Of a stretch of DNA of 64,000 bases, positions 21,399-32,780 are shown piece by piece. A model generated the notes under the pieces. The model was not told the DNA's origin. It searched no databases and worked only from the letters and a program-made list of their open reading frames with translations. The DNA comes from Rhinopithecus roxellana. Its lineage: Eukaryota > Chordata > Mammalia > Primates > Cercopithecidae. Positions within the stretch are counted from its first letter, which is position 1; each line of letters starts with the position of its first letter. The stretch lies in assembly GCF_007565055.1 (NCBI RefSeq), contig NC_044554.1, forward strand, positions 57,631,676 to 57,695,675, written 5' to 3'. Made by a program: the position numbers and the translations under genes.

Positions 21399-21701
21399 TT
21401 TTTTTTTTTTTTTTTTTTTTGGAGACAGTCTTTCTCTCTTGGCCAGGCTGGAATGCAGTGGCACAGTCTTGGCTCACTGCAACCTCCGTCTCCCTGGCTC
21501 AAGCAATTCTCCTGCCTCAGCCTCCCGAGTAGCTGGGGTTACAGGTGTGTGTCACCACGCCTGGCTAATTTTTGTATTTTTTGTAGAGACCGGGTTTCAC
21601 CATATTGGCCAGGCTGGTCTCGAACTCCTGACCTCAGGTAATCCACCCGCCTCGGCCTCCCAAAGTGCTGGGATTACAGGTGTGAGCCACTGTGCCTGGC
21701 C
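21399..21701 (-). mobile_element. Alu in L1
   Basis: Second antisense Alu a few bases after the previous one; poly-T of about 22. Confidence 0.93.
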
Positions 21702-22207
21702 ACTTTTTTAGCTTTCATATGAATAAGAACATGCAAAGTTTGTCTTGCTGTGCCTGGTTTATTTTAGTTAACATTATGACCACCAGTTCCATCCATGTTG
21801 CTGCAAATGACAGGATTTTTATTCATTTTTCTGGCTGAATAGTATTCTACTATGTATATATACTACACATTCTTTATCCATTCATCCATTGACTGGCACT
21901 TAGGTTGATTCCACATTTCGGCTATTGTGACTAGTGCTGAAATCAACATGGGAATGTAGAGACAGCTTCAATATATTGATTGTCTTTCTTTTGGATATAT
22001 ACTCAGTGTGGATTTGCTGGATCATGTGGTTTTAATTTTAGTTTTTTTTCAGGAACCTCTATACAGCTTTCCATAGTGGTTGTACTAATTTACATTCCTA
22101 CCAGCGGTGTACTAGAGTTCTTCTTTCCTCACATCCTCAGTGACATCTATTATTTCCAGTCTTTTTTTTTTTTTTTTTTAACTCCCAAGCCCTTGACATT
22201 TTTCCAG

Positions 22208-22502
22208 TTTTTTTTTTTTTTTTTTTTTTTTTTAAGACAGTCTTACTGTGTTGTCCAGACTGGAGTACAGTGATGTGATCTCACTGCAACCTCTGCTCCC
22301 CCAAGTGATTCTCCCACCTCAGCCTTCTGAGTAGCTGGGATTACAGGCACATGCCACTACATCCAGCTAATTATCATATTTTTATTAGAGATGGGGTTTC
22401 ACCATGTTGCCCAGGCCGGTCTTGAACTCCTGAGCTCAAGCGATGCACCTGCCTTAGCCTCTCAACATGCTGGGATTACAACCGTGAGACACGATGCCCG
22501 GC
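22208..22502 (-). mobile_element. Alu in L1 (AluJ-like)
   Basis: More diverged antisense Alu with a poly-T of about 25. Confidence 0.92.
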
Positions 22503-22513
22503 CTTTCTGCTCT

Positions 22514-22811
22514 TCTTTTTTGGAGATGGAGTCTCGCTGTGTCGCCCAGGTTGGAATGCAATGGCACAATCTCAGCTCAAAGCAACCTCTGCCTCCCGGG
22601 TTCAAACGTTTCTCCTGCCTCAGCCTCCCGAATAGCTGGGATTACACTTGTGTGCCACCACACCCAGCTAAATTTTTTTTTTTATATTTTTAGTAGAGAC
22701 GGAGTTTCACCATGTTGGCCAGACTGATCTCAAACTTCTGACTTCAGGTGATCCACCTGCCTTGGCCTCCCAAAGTGCTGGGATTACAGGCGTGAGCCAC
22801 TGCGCCTGGCC
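22514..22811 (-). mobile_element. Alu in L1
   Basis: Antisense Alu abutting the previous copy; L1 resumes at 'TTTTCACTCTTTGATAAAAG'. Confidence 0.92.
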
Positions 22812-23430
22812 CTTTTCACTCTTTGATAAAAGCCATTTTAACTGGAGTGAAATGATATCTCATTATGGTTTTGGTTTGCATTTCTCTGATGATTTGTGAC
22901 ATTGAACATTTTTTCATATATACCTGTTGGCCATTTGTACGTCTTCTTTCGAGAAATATCTATTCAGATCTTCAGCCCACTTTAAAATTGGATTACTGGG
23001 GGTTTTTTTGCACTTGAGTTGTTTGAGCTCCTTATATGTTCTGGTTATGAATTTTTGGTCAGATGAATATTTTGCAAATATTTTCTCCCATTCTGTGGGT
23101 TGTCTCTTCACTTTGTCAAATTTTTATTTGCTGCCCAGAAGCTGAAAATGTTTTTGTCTAGTAGTTTCACAGTTTCTGGTCTTAGATTTAAGTCTTTAAT
23201 CTATTTTAATTTGATTTTCGTATATGGTGACCTAGTGTCATTCTTCTGCATATTGTTACCTGATTTTCCCAGCATCATTTATTGAAGAGATTTGGCATTT
23301 CCCCATTGTATGTTCTTGGTGCCTTTGTTGAAAATTGAGTCAGCTGTAAATGCATGGATTTATATTTATTTCATTCTCTTCCATTGGCCTATGTATGTGT
23401 CTGTTTTTAAACCAGTATTCTGCTTTTAAC

Positions 23431-23800
23431 CCCAGTTTGCTGAACCTAAAATATGGATCTGAGCAGCTCAGTTAAACTATGGGGCACTGGCCTATTAGCT
23501 GTGCAAGCAGCCCATTCTCCGCTTTTGTTGCTCCCAGAGTGGGAAGGGCCATGATGCTCAAGAGGGTGAAAGAAAGGCCAGGTTAAGAAACAGAGGCAGT
23601 TCATGAAACCATTCACCACCTAAAGGCTAGGCAGAGAACTAGAAACCAACTCTAAGCTGACAAAACTGCTGTAAGGGAAGAAGATCCCCAACAGGTTTTG
23701 GAGCATAAGAAGAGACAGAGCCTAGGGAGATGGCCTATTGTTCTGAAACCTGAAAGCCAGGAGACTATTACAGAGGGCAGGCAGCAGCCTTACTCAGAAG
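23431..23800. other. Unassigned non-Alu segment after the L1 end
   Basis: GC-balanced sequence with no repeat I recognise and no ORF of note. It could be an LTR or other old insertion. Confidence 0.4.
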
Positions 23801-23804
23801 CACC

Positions 23805-24042
23805 AGATCTTGGCTAGCTGCAACCTCTGCCTCCCAGGCTCAAGCGATTCTTCTGCCTCAGCCTCCCAGGTAGCTAAGATCACAGGTGCGCACCACCACA
23901 CCTGGCTAATTTTTGTATTCTTAGCAGAGATGGGTTTTTGCCATGTTGACCAATCTTGTCTCGAACTCCTGGCCTCAGGTGATCTGCCTGCCTTGGCCTC
24001 TCAAAGTGCTGGGATTAAAGACGTGAGCCACTGTGCCAGGCC
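23805..24042 (-). mobile_element. Alu lacking its 3' end
   Basis: Antisense Alu that begins inside the right arm without a poly-T, so the 3' end has been lost. Confidence 0.88.
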
Positions 24043-24234
24043 CTGTGAACTTTTTAATACTCTTATTAGATATTGTAAAATTGTTTCAAAGATGATTTTA
24101 ATTTACATTCCTGCTAGACAATGTACTGATTCTCCAAACTTCACTAACACTAAACACTAAAATTTTTAAATGGATATTATTTGGAAGTTTTTTTTTTTTT
24201 TATGGTATCCTCTTCGTATGGTTAAATAGATGGA

Positions 24235-24390
24235 CGAAAGAAAGAAGAAAAGAAGGGAGGGAGGGAGGGAGGGACCGAGGGAGGAAGGAAGGAAAGAAGG
24301 AAGGAAGGAAGAAAGAAGGAAGGAAGAAGGAAGGAAGGAAGGAAGGAAGGAAGGAAGGAAGGAAGGAAGGAAGGAAGAAAGAAAGGAAAA
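24235..24390 (+). repeat. (GGAA)n/(GAAA)n purine microsatellite
   Basis: About 150 bases of nearly pure A/G, mostly GGAA units with a GGGA block at the start. It is not attached to an Alu. Confidence 0.95.
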
Positions 24391-25096
24391 GATATTCACA
24401 GCCAGGAACTAGGATGGAAAAAAAGAAAGAAAAAATAAGAATAAAAAGCAGAATCTTGCACTTTTATTGCTGGTGAGGTTTTGAATTTGTTCAAATACAA
24501 ATACTTTCCCCATGCCACATATTAAAACATTAATTACATAAAGCATAATAATATCTTAAAAATAATGTGACAGTAGTTTTCTAACAAATGTTTTATTATG
24601 GGATCTCCATGAATATGAACCAAAAATGGGATGAAGTCTGATACTGAGAGAGAGTATTTTAAATCAAAACTTCAAAACTGGGGTGAAAAAGCCAGGACAT
24701 GTAGTTGCCATATTTATATGCCATGTTGACTTCAGAACTATTGGTGGGGGAAGGAATCACCCACCAGGTCATAATTTCAAGGGATCAGGATTCAGAAAAA
24801 TATTTCTATAAATTTTGCTTATTTATTATGTGCTACTGGGTTAAGCTGTCGGATTAGAGACAGGAGGGGAAGGGAAAGAAGTATATTCCAGACAGACATG
24901 CATCTCTGCCAAAGGTTCAAAAATACCCAGACGTTTTCCTGGAGGTATTTTGCAATTCTTCCTATGTTGCATTTTTTTCCCATAACGAAGACCCCAGCCT
25001 GCAGCCAGAGCTATTTAACTCCCCCAAAATTCTCTGAACAAAATTGCCTGAATCCAGATCTTTATTTTTAACCAAGCTCTCTGAAAGTCTCGAATA

Positions 25097-25149
25097 AATC
25101 ACTTGATCTGAGTGTGTGAAATAATCACTTGATCTGAGTGTGTGAAATA
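25097..25149 (+). repeat. 26-bp tandem duplication
   Basis: AATCACTTGATCTGAGTGTG followed by TGAAAT occurs twice without mismatch. Confidence 0.9.
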
Positions 25150-25739
25150 CATTTTGAGCTCTGAATAGCTTCAATTACATTATAGTCTGTTCAATCCAAC
25201 AAGCATTTATTGAGAACCCACCATGAAAAACAAATAGGGAAAAAAAAAAAAAAAAAAGATTCAGTAGTAGTGACAAATACATCAACACATGACCACAATA
25301 CACTGTAACTCTCTGTATATAAAGCACCAGAGAAATCCAGATAGATAAGAGACAGGGAGGAAAACTCATTTTACCTCTTATTCTTTTGTTGAACGGGTGA
25401 ATCAAGGGTTTTTCAGGAAGTTCAAAGGACAGAGAAGAGAAAGGGAACAGAGTGACAAAGAAAAAAAAAAGTTTCAGTTTCTTTCCCATTCTCACAAACC
25501 TATCCCTCCCAGCAATTTAACCCCTAGATAGGCTTCCTAGATTGATCTGGAATTTAGGTAAGTAGCCAAAGCTTTGGGGCAAATGCCTGAGGATTTGTTG
25601 AGCAACATGGAATAGATGCCCATGGCAATAGAGCCCATGGAAGTGGCCAGTTATATTGAAAACTGGATGAGATCTTATGAGGCAAATGCGTGTGACTCTA
25701 TTTCTAATTGAATGGATCTTTGCAGATTACGAAGCCCTC

Positions 25740-25905
25740 CTTCCTCCCTGTATTATTTCATTTGTATTCATAACAACTCAGTAAATTAGGAATTACTATT
25801 TTCCCATTTTACAGATGAGAACACTGAAGATCAGACAAATCAAGTGACTTTCCCCAGACCACCAAGCAAGAGGCAAAGCTAGGTATGAAACCTAAGCTGT
25901 TTGAC
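25740..25905 (-). mobile_element. MIR SINE
   Basis: 'CCCATTTTACAGATGAGAA' followed by 'AAATCAAGTGACTTTCCCC', the MIR core in reverse. Confidence 0.8.
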
Positions 25906-25920
25906 TGCAATTTTGGTGTT

Positions 25921-26130
25921 ATTTCTTTTTTTTATTTTCTTTTTGAGACGGAGTCCCGCTCAGTCGCCCAGGCTGGAGTGCAGTGGCATGATCTCGGCTC
26001 ACTGCAAGCTCCGCCTCCCGAGTTCACGCCATTCTCCTGCCTCAGCCTCCAGAGTAGCTGGGACTACAGGCACATGCCACCACACCTGGCTAATTTTTGT
26101 ATTTTTTAGTAGAGATGGGGTTTTGCCATA
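25921..26130 (-). mobile_element. Partial AluY
   Basis: Antisense Alu stopping at 'GGGGTTTTGCCATATTT', so its 5' half is missing. Confidence 0.88.
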
Positions 26131-26148
26131 TTTTACTGTGCCTGACCA

Positions 26149-26203
26149 ATTGTGGTTTTTATAACAGCAAAAACCGCAATTACTTTTGCTTCAACCTAAT
26201 ATC
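26149..26203. mobile_element. MADE1 (mariner MITE) remnant
   Basis: 'AAAAACCGCAATTACTTTTG' and 'CAACCTAATA' match one arm of the 80-bp palindromic MADE1; the other arm is mostly gone. Confidence 0.75.
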
Positions 26204-26400
26204 ATGGCTCCATCACTTACTGGTTGTGACCTTGAGCAACTTACCTAATCTCTCTGTGCCTCAGATTTCCTTATTGATACAATGGGAGTCATAACTGTGT
26301 CTGTGTCTTAGGATGTGGTGAGGAGTAAATGAGTTTGTACACTGAGAACTCTTAGAACAGTACCTGGAATATGGTAAGCAACATCTACGTGCTTTAATAA
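26200..26400 (+). mobile_element. MIR SINE
   Basis: 'ACCTTGAGCAACTTACCTAA' then 'CTCTGTGCCTCAGATTTCC', a well preserved MIR core. Confidence 0.85.
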
Positions 26401-26787
26401 TAAGAATTACTTGAATATTAAGTATTATTACATAATAATAAGAATTATTGCATAATGAAAATAGGATAGTATATTAACATAATAGTATGATAATATTGTT
26501 GCAGTTGATCTTGCCTAGGTCTCTTTTTTAGCTTTACCTCTCCCTTTACGAGACTGGTAAAAATTTTAGAGCATTATGTTTGTCCCGTATCTTTTGCTTA
26601 AATTAATGTTATAACAAAAAATTTCTTCTTCTACCCCTTCCCTTTTAAGTCTAGTTTAGTACAGGTTTAAAGGGGGACCTCTCGGGAAATATCAAAGCAT
26701 ATTCTAGAAATTGGAGCCACTGCATGCACAGATAATAACAGCATTGTTGATAATGTATTTTGGTTTTCCTCGTCTAGAAATAACACC

Positions 26788-27096
26788 AGCCGGGCATGGT
26801 GGTTCACGCCTGTAATCCCAGCACTTCGGGAGGCTGAGGCAGGCAGATCACGAGGTCAGGAGTTCGAGACCAGCCTGGCCAATATGGCAAAACCCCATCT
26901 CTACTAAAAAATGCAAAAATTAGCCAGGCGTGGTGGCATACACCTGTAGTCCCAGCTACTCGGGAGGTTGAGGCAGGAGAATTGCTTGAACCCAGGAGGT
27001 GGAGGTTGCAGTGAACTGAGATCGTGCTACTATACTCCAGCCTGGGCAACAGAGCAAGACTCCATCAAAAAACAAAACAAAACAAAAACAAAAAAA
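26788..27096 (+). mobile_element. Alu, full length
   Basis: Sense Alu with a (CAAAA)n tail running into a MADE1 half. Confidence 0.93.
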
Positions 27097-27098
27097 AA

Positions 27099-27126
27099 TT
27101 GCAATTACTTTTGCACCAAGCTAGTA
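27099..27126. mobile_element. MADE1 half-element
   Basis: GCAATTACTTTTGCACCAAG and nearby bases match a MADE1 terminal arm. Confidence 0.6.
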
Positions 27127-27174
27127 CAAACCCAGAGAGCTGGACTTCCCAGGGCTGCTTAACCACTATATTAT

Positions 27175-27442
27175 ACTGCCTCTTTTGGTGCCTGCAAAGC
27201 TCCTTTCTAGAACAGCCAGATTTTCCTTTGACTTGGGTTAGGGAGGTTCTTCCACACTATGATCTCATAACACCTTGCACACCCCCTGTCAAAACACTCC
27301 TCACATGTTATGTAATCACTTGTTTGATTGTCTTTCTCCATAGTCCAAAAGTGCTAGAGGCAGATGCTGTGACTATCTCATTCACCACTGTATCTCAAGC
27401 ACCTGGCTCAATGCCTGGACCATACTAGTTGCTCAATGCACA
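27175..27442 (+). mobile_element. L2 LINE fragment
   Basis: 'GAGGCAGATGCTGTGACTAT' and 'CTCAATGCCTGGACCATAC' match the L2 3' end; a THE1 LTR follows it. Confidence 0.65.
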
Positions 27443-27447
27443 CTTGC

Positions 27448-27808
27448 CGTATTAGTCAATTTTCATGCTGCTGATAAAGACATATCCGAGACTGGGCAAT
27501 TTACAAAAGAAAGAAGTTTAATTGGAATTACAGCTCCACGTGGCTGGGGAAGGTCTCACAATCATGGGAAGGCGAAAAGCACTTCTTACATGGTGGCGGC
27601 AAGAGAAAATGAGGAATAAGCAAAAGCAGAAACCCCTGATAAACCTGTCAGATCTTGTGAGACTTAATCACTATCACAAGAATAGTATAGGAAAGACTAG
27701 CCCCCATAATTCAATTACCTCCCCCTGGTTCCCTCCCACAACACAGGGGAATTCTGGGAGATACAATTCGAGTTGCGATTTGGCTGGAGGCACAGCCAAA
27801 CCATATCA
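27448..27808 (-). mobile_element. THE1 solo LTR (ERVL-MaLR) with 5-bp target duplication
   Basis: Reverse-complement THE1 LTR: left end '(C)GTATTAGTC', right end 'CAAACCATATCA' (complement of TGATATGGTTTG). CTTGC and CTTGT flank it. No internal region remains, so it is a solo LTR. Confidence 0.9.
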
Positions 27809-27839
27809 CTTGTCAAACCATATAACTTGTCAAACTTAC

Positions 27840-28075
27840 TAACACTTATGAGTGTTAATCTCACAAACACTTCTGTAATGTTTACTATGTGACAGGCACT
27901 GTTCGAAGAACAAATTTTAAACAACCCAATGAGGTATGTACTATTTTGCAGATAAGGAAACTGAGGCCCAGAGAGGCTGAGTAATTTGAACAAGGTCACA
28001 CACTAGTAATAAATAGCAATGTTAGGATTAAAACAGGCAGTCTGGCTCCATTGTCTATGTTCTTAACTATTAAGC
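27840..28075 (-). mobile_element. MIR SINE
   Basis: 'CAGATAAGGAAACTGAGGCC' and 'AGGCAGTCTGGCTCCA' are the MIR core in reverse. Confidence 0.88.
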
Positions 28076-28599
28076 TGAATGAATGAATAAACAAAGAAAC
28101 GAATGACATATCTATCTTTATGCACCATATAATGTATATCATCACTATGGGATTATTGTTATTTAGGCTTTCACCGTCAATTTGTTTTTCTAGTGGCCTC
28201 TTGATGGCTTCCTTTTTCGCTTGGGTTTATTTTTCACCAGCCTCCCCCAGTGGAAAGATGATGAACATTACAATCGCAACTTGGCTGGATGAAATAGCAC
28301 ATATTTCTGTCTCAGTTACTCTGCTTTTTATTTAGTCTCTACAGATGTCTCAAGGTGGAAATAGTTGCCTAAATCTTCGGAAAATAACTGAAGAACTGGA
28401 TTCTCATAGCATTGCTTGATGTCGGTAGAGTGCCAAATGGGGGGCAAAAAAGGCTAAGAGAATTAATTTATTTCCAAACTTGTAACATTATTTTGCTGAA
28501 ATTTCTATGATCCCAAGTAAACTGTGAAAAGTATTCAAATAAAATTAAATATATATATTTAAAATATTCAAACAGAAACTTCTGCTACAACCCCCTTCC

Positions 28600-28632
28600 C
28601 CTCCCTTCCCTCCCCTCCCCTCCCCCTCATCT
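28600..28632 (-). repeat. C/T-rich (CCCTC)n stretch
   Basis: A short CCCTTCC/CCCTCC run next to the tail side of the following Alu. Confidence 0.75.
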
Positions 28633-28633
28633 T

Positions 28634-29236
28634 CTTTTGAGACAGAGTCTCGCTCTGTGGCCCAGACTGGAGTGCAGTGGTTTGATCTCTGCTCACTGCA
28701 ACCTCTACCTCTCTGGTTCAAGGATTCTCCCACCTCAACCTCCCAAGTAGCCATCACGCTCAGCTAATTTTTGTATTTTTATTTTATTTTTATTAATTTT
28801 TTATTTTATTTTTTTGAGACAGAGTCTTGCTCTATTGCCCAGGCTGGAGTGCAGTGGTGCAATCTCGGCTCACTGCAACCTCTGCCTCCCGAGTTTAAGC
28901 AATTCTCCTGCCTCAGCCTCCTGAGTAGCTGGGACTACAGGCGCGTGTCACCACACCCGGCTAATTTTTTGTGTTTTTAGTACAGATGGGGTTTCACCAT
29001 GTTGGCCAGGCTGGTCTCGATCTCCTGACCTCGTGATCCACCCACCTCGGCCTCCCAAAGTGCTGGGATTACAAGCGTGAGCCACTGTGCCCAGCCTAAT
29101 TTTTGTATTTTTAATAGAGATGGGGTTTCACCTTATTGGCCAGGCTGGTCTCAAACTCCTGACCTCAATCCATCTGCCCACCTCAGCCTCCCAAAGTGCT
29201 GGGATTACAGGTGTGAGCCACTGTGCCCCGCCATGC
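28634..29236 (-). mobile_element. Outer Alu split by an inner Alu
   Basis: Outer antisense Alu occupies 28634-28781 and 29097-29236. The inner antisense Alu (28782-29096) is bracketed by a perfect 17-bp duplication TAATTTTTGTATTTTTA of outer-Alu sequence. Confidence 0.93.
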
Positions 29237-29952
29237 TATGACATTTTCTATAGTCTTTTACTTACTTGATTTGTTCTACAAATGCTCATGCCATGAAAAA
29301 AATTGCATAGTTTGGAACAGATTTGCTTGAATATACAAGGTTTTATTTTCTTTTTTTAATTCTCAAGTCTCTTTACTGGTATTTCAAGGATTTAGAATAA
29401 GAATTGCACAAAACTGTGCTCTCAATGATAGTGCAAGAGTTAGCATTACCAGCTTTATATTTTCTTCTACTCTATTCTCATCAGAGGATCTGAAACCTGC
29501 TTGCAGCATGTGGGCCACTTCGATGTGTAGCACAGACCCTGGTGCCTCTCCAGGGGCTCAATAAATACTTGTTGAATGAGTGAGTAACATAGAAGGGAAG
29601 ATACAGTTAGATAGCCAAGCCCTAAATGCAGATCAGCCTCTCCAAATAGATTAAAGTGAAACCCCAAATCCTGTTTTTCCCAAAGTTTTTGTGGCAGTCA
29701 AACTGAGAGCAGAAATGAAAAAACATTTAAACTATGAACCAAATCATCCTTAAATAGAGTGATTTTTCAAGGTCTTTCAGATGAATCATAAATTATCACC
29801 GTTTTTGTCTATGTCTCTGGATTTTCCCCCAGTAGAAATAATTTATTTTGGTACCATATTGAGCATGTAGTGAAAAGAATGTCTCCCTCACACCACTTCC
29901 CCCTAGCCAAGATTCCATTTCCAGAGGCATTGCTACTGCTAGTTTCCTGTGT

Positions 29953-30255
29953 CTTTTATTTTATTTTATTGGAGGCAGAGTCTCGCTCTGTTGCCCAGGC
30001 TGGGGTGAAGTGGCAAAATCTCTGCTCACTGCAGCCTCTGTCTCCCAAGTTCAAGCGATTCTCATGTCTCAGACTCCTGAGTAGCTGGGATTGCAGACAC
30101 AAGCCACTACACCCAGCTAATTTTTTGTATTTTTAGTAGAGATGGCGTTTCACCATGTTGGCCAGGCTGGTCTTGAACTGCTGACCTCAAGTGATCCACC
30201 CACCTTAGCCTCCCAAAGGGCTAGGATTATAAATGTGAGCCACTGTGCTCAGCCA
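29953..30255 (-). mobile_element. Alu with target duplication
   Basis: Antisense Alu between AGTTTCCTGTGT copies (29941-29952, 30256-30267). Confidence 0.94.
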
Positions 30256-30299
30256 AGTTTCCTGTGTATTCTTGTGGAGAGATTTGTTGTATATACAAA

Positions 30300-30535
30300 T
30301 TTCTTCACAAATAGTGATAGACCATACACACATCTATCCCCCTGCCTTTTCACTTACCAGAATGTGTTGGACATGGCTCCATACAAGTACATGTAAATCT
30401 GTGTCATTCTTCTAAATGACTACACAGAATTTCATTATATGCATACACCATAATTTCTTTAGCCAGTATTCTATCAATGGACATTTAGACTTTATATTTT
30501 GCTATTGTATATAATACTGAAAAAAACAAACCTAA
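30300..30535 (-). mobile_element. Old L1 3'-end remnant
   Basis: 'TTTCATTATATGCATACACC' and 'ATCAATGGACATTTAGAC' resemble the antisense ORF2 end of old L1s. Confidence 0.55.
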
Positions 30536-30674
30536 ACATACTGACCACAGATATGTCAGGGAAAAAATAACATTAGATAAACACTGAAAAAGAAGATCTT
30601 TGAGTATTTATTTTGGAGTATTTATTTGTTTTGTTTTGTTTGGAGTATTTATTTCCAAATTTTTTAAAAATGTA

Positions 30675-30949
30675 GGCTGGGCACAGTGGCTTACACCTGT
30701 AATCGCAGCACTTTGGGAGGCCAAGGCAGGAGGATCGCTTGAGCCCAGGAGTTAAAGACAAGTCTGGGCAACATGGTGAAACCCTGTTGCTGCAAAAATT
30801 GTAAATGAGCCAAACGTTATGGTCCATGCCTGTGGTCCCAGCTACTGAGAAGGCTGACGTGGGAAGATCGCTTGATCTTGGGAGGTCGAGGGTGCAGTGA
30901 ATTATGATCCACTGCAGTCCAGCCTGGGCAACAGAGTGAGACTCTGTCT

Positions 30950-30986
<37 letters not shown>
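30675..30986 (+). mobile_element. AluJ-like element with long A tail
   Basis: Diverged sense Alu with about 35 A at the 3' end. Confidence 0.92.
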
Positions 30987-30987
<1 letters not shown>

Positions 30988-30989
<2 letters not shown>

Positions 30990-31292
30990 CCAGGCGCACT
31001 GGCTCACATCTGTAATCCCAGGATTTTGGTAGGCTAAGGCAAGCAGATCACTTGCGGCCAGGAGTTCAAGACCATCCTTGCCAACATGGCAAAACCCCAT
31101 CTCTACTAAAAATAGAAAAATTAGCTGGGTGTGGTAGCAGGCTCTTGTAGTCCCAGCTACTTGGGAGGCTGAAGCAGGAGAATTGCTTGAATCCAGGAGG
31201 CGGAGGTTGCAGTGAGCTGAGATGATGCCATTGCACTCCAGCCTGGGCGGCAGAGTGAGACTGTCTCAAAAAAATTAAAATTAAAAAATTTT
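30988..31292 (+). mobile_element. Alu, full length
   Basis: Sense Alu inserted immediately after the previous tail. Confidence 0.93.
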
Positions 31293-31884
31293 AAATGTAG
31301 TAATTTAGAGGAAAGAATGAAACATAATGGAAATGAGAGGTTTGTAACATGCAAAAGAAAAGTGAATTTTTGGGAATGAATTATTCTTTTTACGAGTAGG
31401 ATTGTTCAAGAGTTAAGTGAAGTGTTTCAATAGCAGGATAAGATGGTTGAAGAGAAATAACTTTAGCTACAGGTGCACAGATTTTTCAAGTGTAAAAAGG
31501 CCCTAAAGGTGAAAAAGATATAGCATAGTACAGGACTGCAAGTTTGAAATGATTAAGGCTGGGAGAAGGGTCTTAGTCATGAAAACACAGGTTCAAGTAG
31601 TGTTACAGAGAAACATGCAAAGAGGAAGGTAGAGAAAGCCAGCAAGAAGGAACTAAGGGTAAGTAGGGATAAAAAAGAAATGAAACTATTCTGAAAGATG
31701 TCTATACAATGATGGGCCTAAAAAGGGTCAGCATGAAACCCATGGAAGCCCATTTGCAAATATGATTTTGCACCTCAGTCCATGGTCAACCCTGATTCTT
31801 CAATTCCTCAGCCAGAAGATTAGGAGGATTATCAGCCAGGGGAAGATGGGAGCAATAAAGAGGGTAGTCAAGCATTATGCTACT
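31293..31884. other. Unassigned purine-rich DNA
   Basis: About 590 bases with no repeat or gene that I recognise; no long ORF. Confidence 0.5.
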
Positions 31885-32183
31885 GGCTGGGCACTGTGGC
31901 TCACACCTATAATCCCAGGACTTTGGGAGGCCGAGGTGGGCAGATCACTTGAGCTCAGGAGTTCAAGAACAGCCTGGCCAACATGGTGAAACCCCGTCTC
32001 CACCAAAAATACAAAAAGATTAGGCAGGCGTGGTAGTTCACACCTATAATCCCAGGTACTCTGGAGCCTGAGGCAGGAGAATTGTTTGAACCTGGGAGGT
32101 GGAGGTTGCAGTGAGCCAAGATCACTCCACTGCACTCCAGCCTGAGAGAGTAAGACCTTGCCCCCACCCACACACACACACAC
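31885..32183 (+). mobile_element. Alu A of a four-Alu tandem
   Basis: Sense Alu; its right arm is nearly identical to that of the next Alu, including 'GAGAGAGTAAGACCTTGCC' and a CA-rich tail. Confidence 0.92.
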
Positions 32184-32186
32184 AAA

Positions 32187-32484
32187 GGCTGGGCACGGTG
32201 ACTCACGCCTGTAATCCCAGCACTTAAGGAGGGCGAGGTAGGCATATCACCTGAGGTCAGGAGTTCAAGACCAGCCTGGCCAACATGGTGAAACCCCGTC
32301 TCTACTAAAAATACAAAAAGATTAGGCAGGCGTGGTAGTTCACACCTATAATCCCAGGTACTCTGGAGGCTGAGGCAGGAGAATTGTTTGAACCTGGGAG
32401 GTGGAGGTTGCAGTGAGCCAAGATCACTCCACTGCATTCCAGCCTGAGAGAGTAAGACCTTGCCCCCCCACCACCACACACACA
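32187..32484 (+). mobile_element. Alu B, product of a local tandem duplication
   Basis: Right arm copies Alu A with period about 300-302. Its left arm ('CACTTAAGGAGGG') is shared with Alu C. The junctions lie inside Alu sequence. Confidence 0.92.
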
Positions 32485-32486
32485 AA

Positions 32487-32779
32487 GGCTGGGCACAGTG
32501 ACTCATGCCTATAATCCCAGCACTTAAGGAGGGTGAGGCAGGCGATCACCTGAGGTCAGGAGTTCAAGACCAACCTGGCCAACATGCTGACACCCTACCT
32601 CTAGTAAAAATACAAAAATTATCTGGGCGTGGTGGCAGACGCCTGTAATCCCAGCTATTTGGGAGGCTGAGGCAGGAAAATCTCTTTAACCTGGGAGGCA
32701 GAGGTTGTAGTGAGCTGAGGTTGTGACACTGCAAGCCTCGGTGACAGAGTGAGACTCTGTCTCAAAAAAAAAAAAAAAA
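32487..32779 (+). mobile_element. Alu C
   Basis: Left arm like Alu B, right arm independent; ends in an A run. Confidence 0.92.
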
Positions 32780-32780
32780 G

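Larger units (their letters stand above)
20580..23430 (-). mobile_element. L1 (primate/late-mammalian) 3' half, antisense
   Basis: Continuous L1 3' UTR and ORF2 sequence in four pieces separated by four Alus. At 23111-22914 the minus strand still encodes a recognisable ORF2 C-terminal stretch (around QPTEWEKIFAKYSSDQKFI). No intact ORF. Confidence 0.9.

Noticed and set aside
21063..21711. 192- and 110-codon open frames
   Set aside because: Antisense Alu translation (pattern SPRLECSGAISAHCN); typical Alu artefact.
22914..23111. L1 ORF2 C-terminal frame as a possible gene
   Set aside because: Recognisable ORF2 end but only 66 codons inside a broken L1.
26149..26203. miR-548-type precursor
   Set aside because: Only one MADE1 arm is present, so no full hairpin can form.
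30573..31100. 175-codon minus-strand frame
   Set aside because: Alu antisense frame with a poly-Phe run from the A tail.
32150..32490. Repeats at regular spacing considered as an array such as CRISPR or satellite
   Set aside because: Only two copies of an Alu-derived 300-bp unit; eukaryotic DNA.
31955..32506. 183-codon minus-strand frame
   Set aside because: It spans the duplicated Alus; length results from the tandem duplication keeping frame, not from coding selection.
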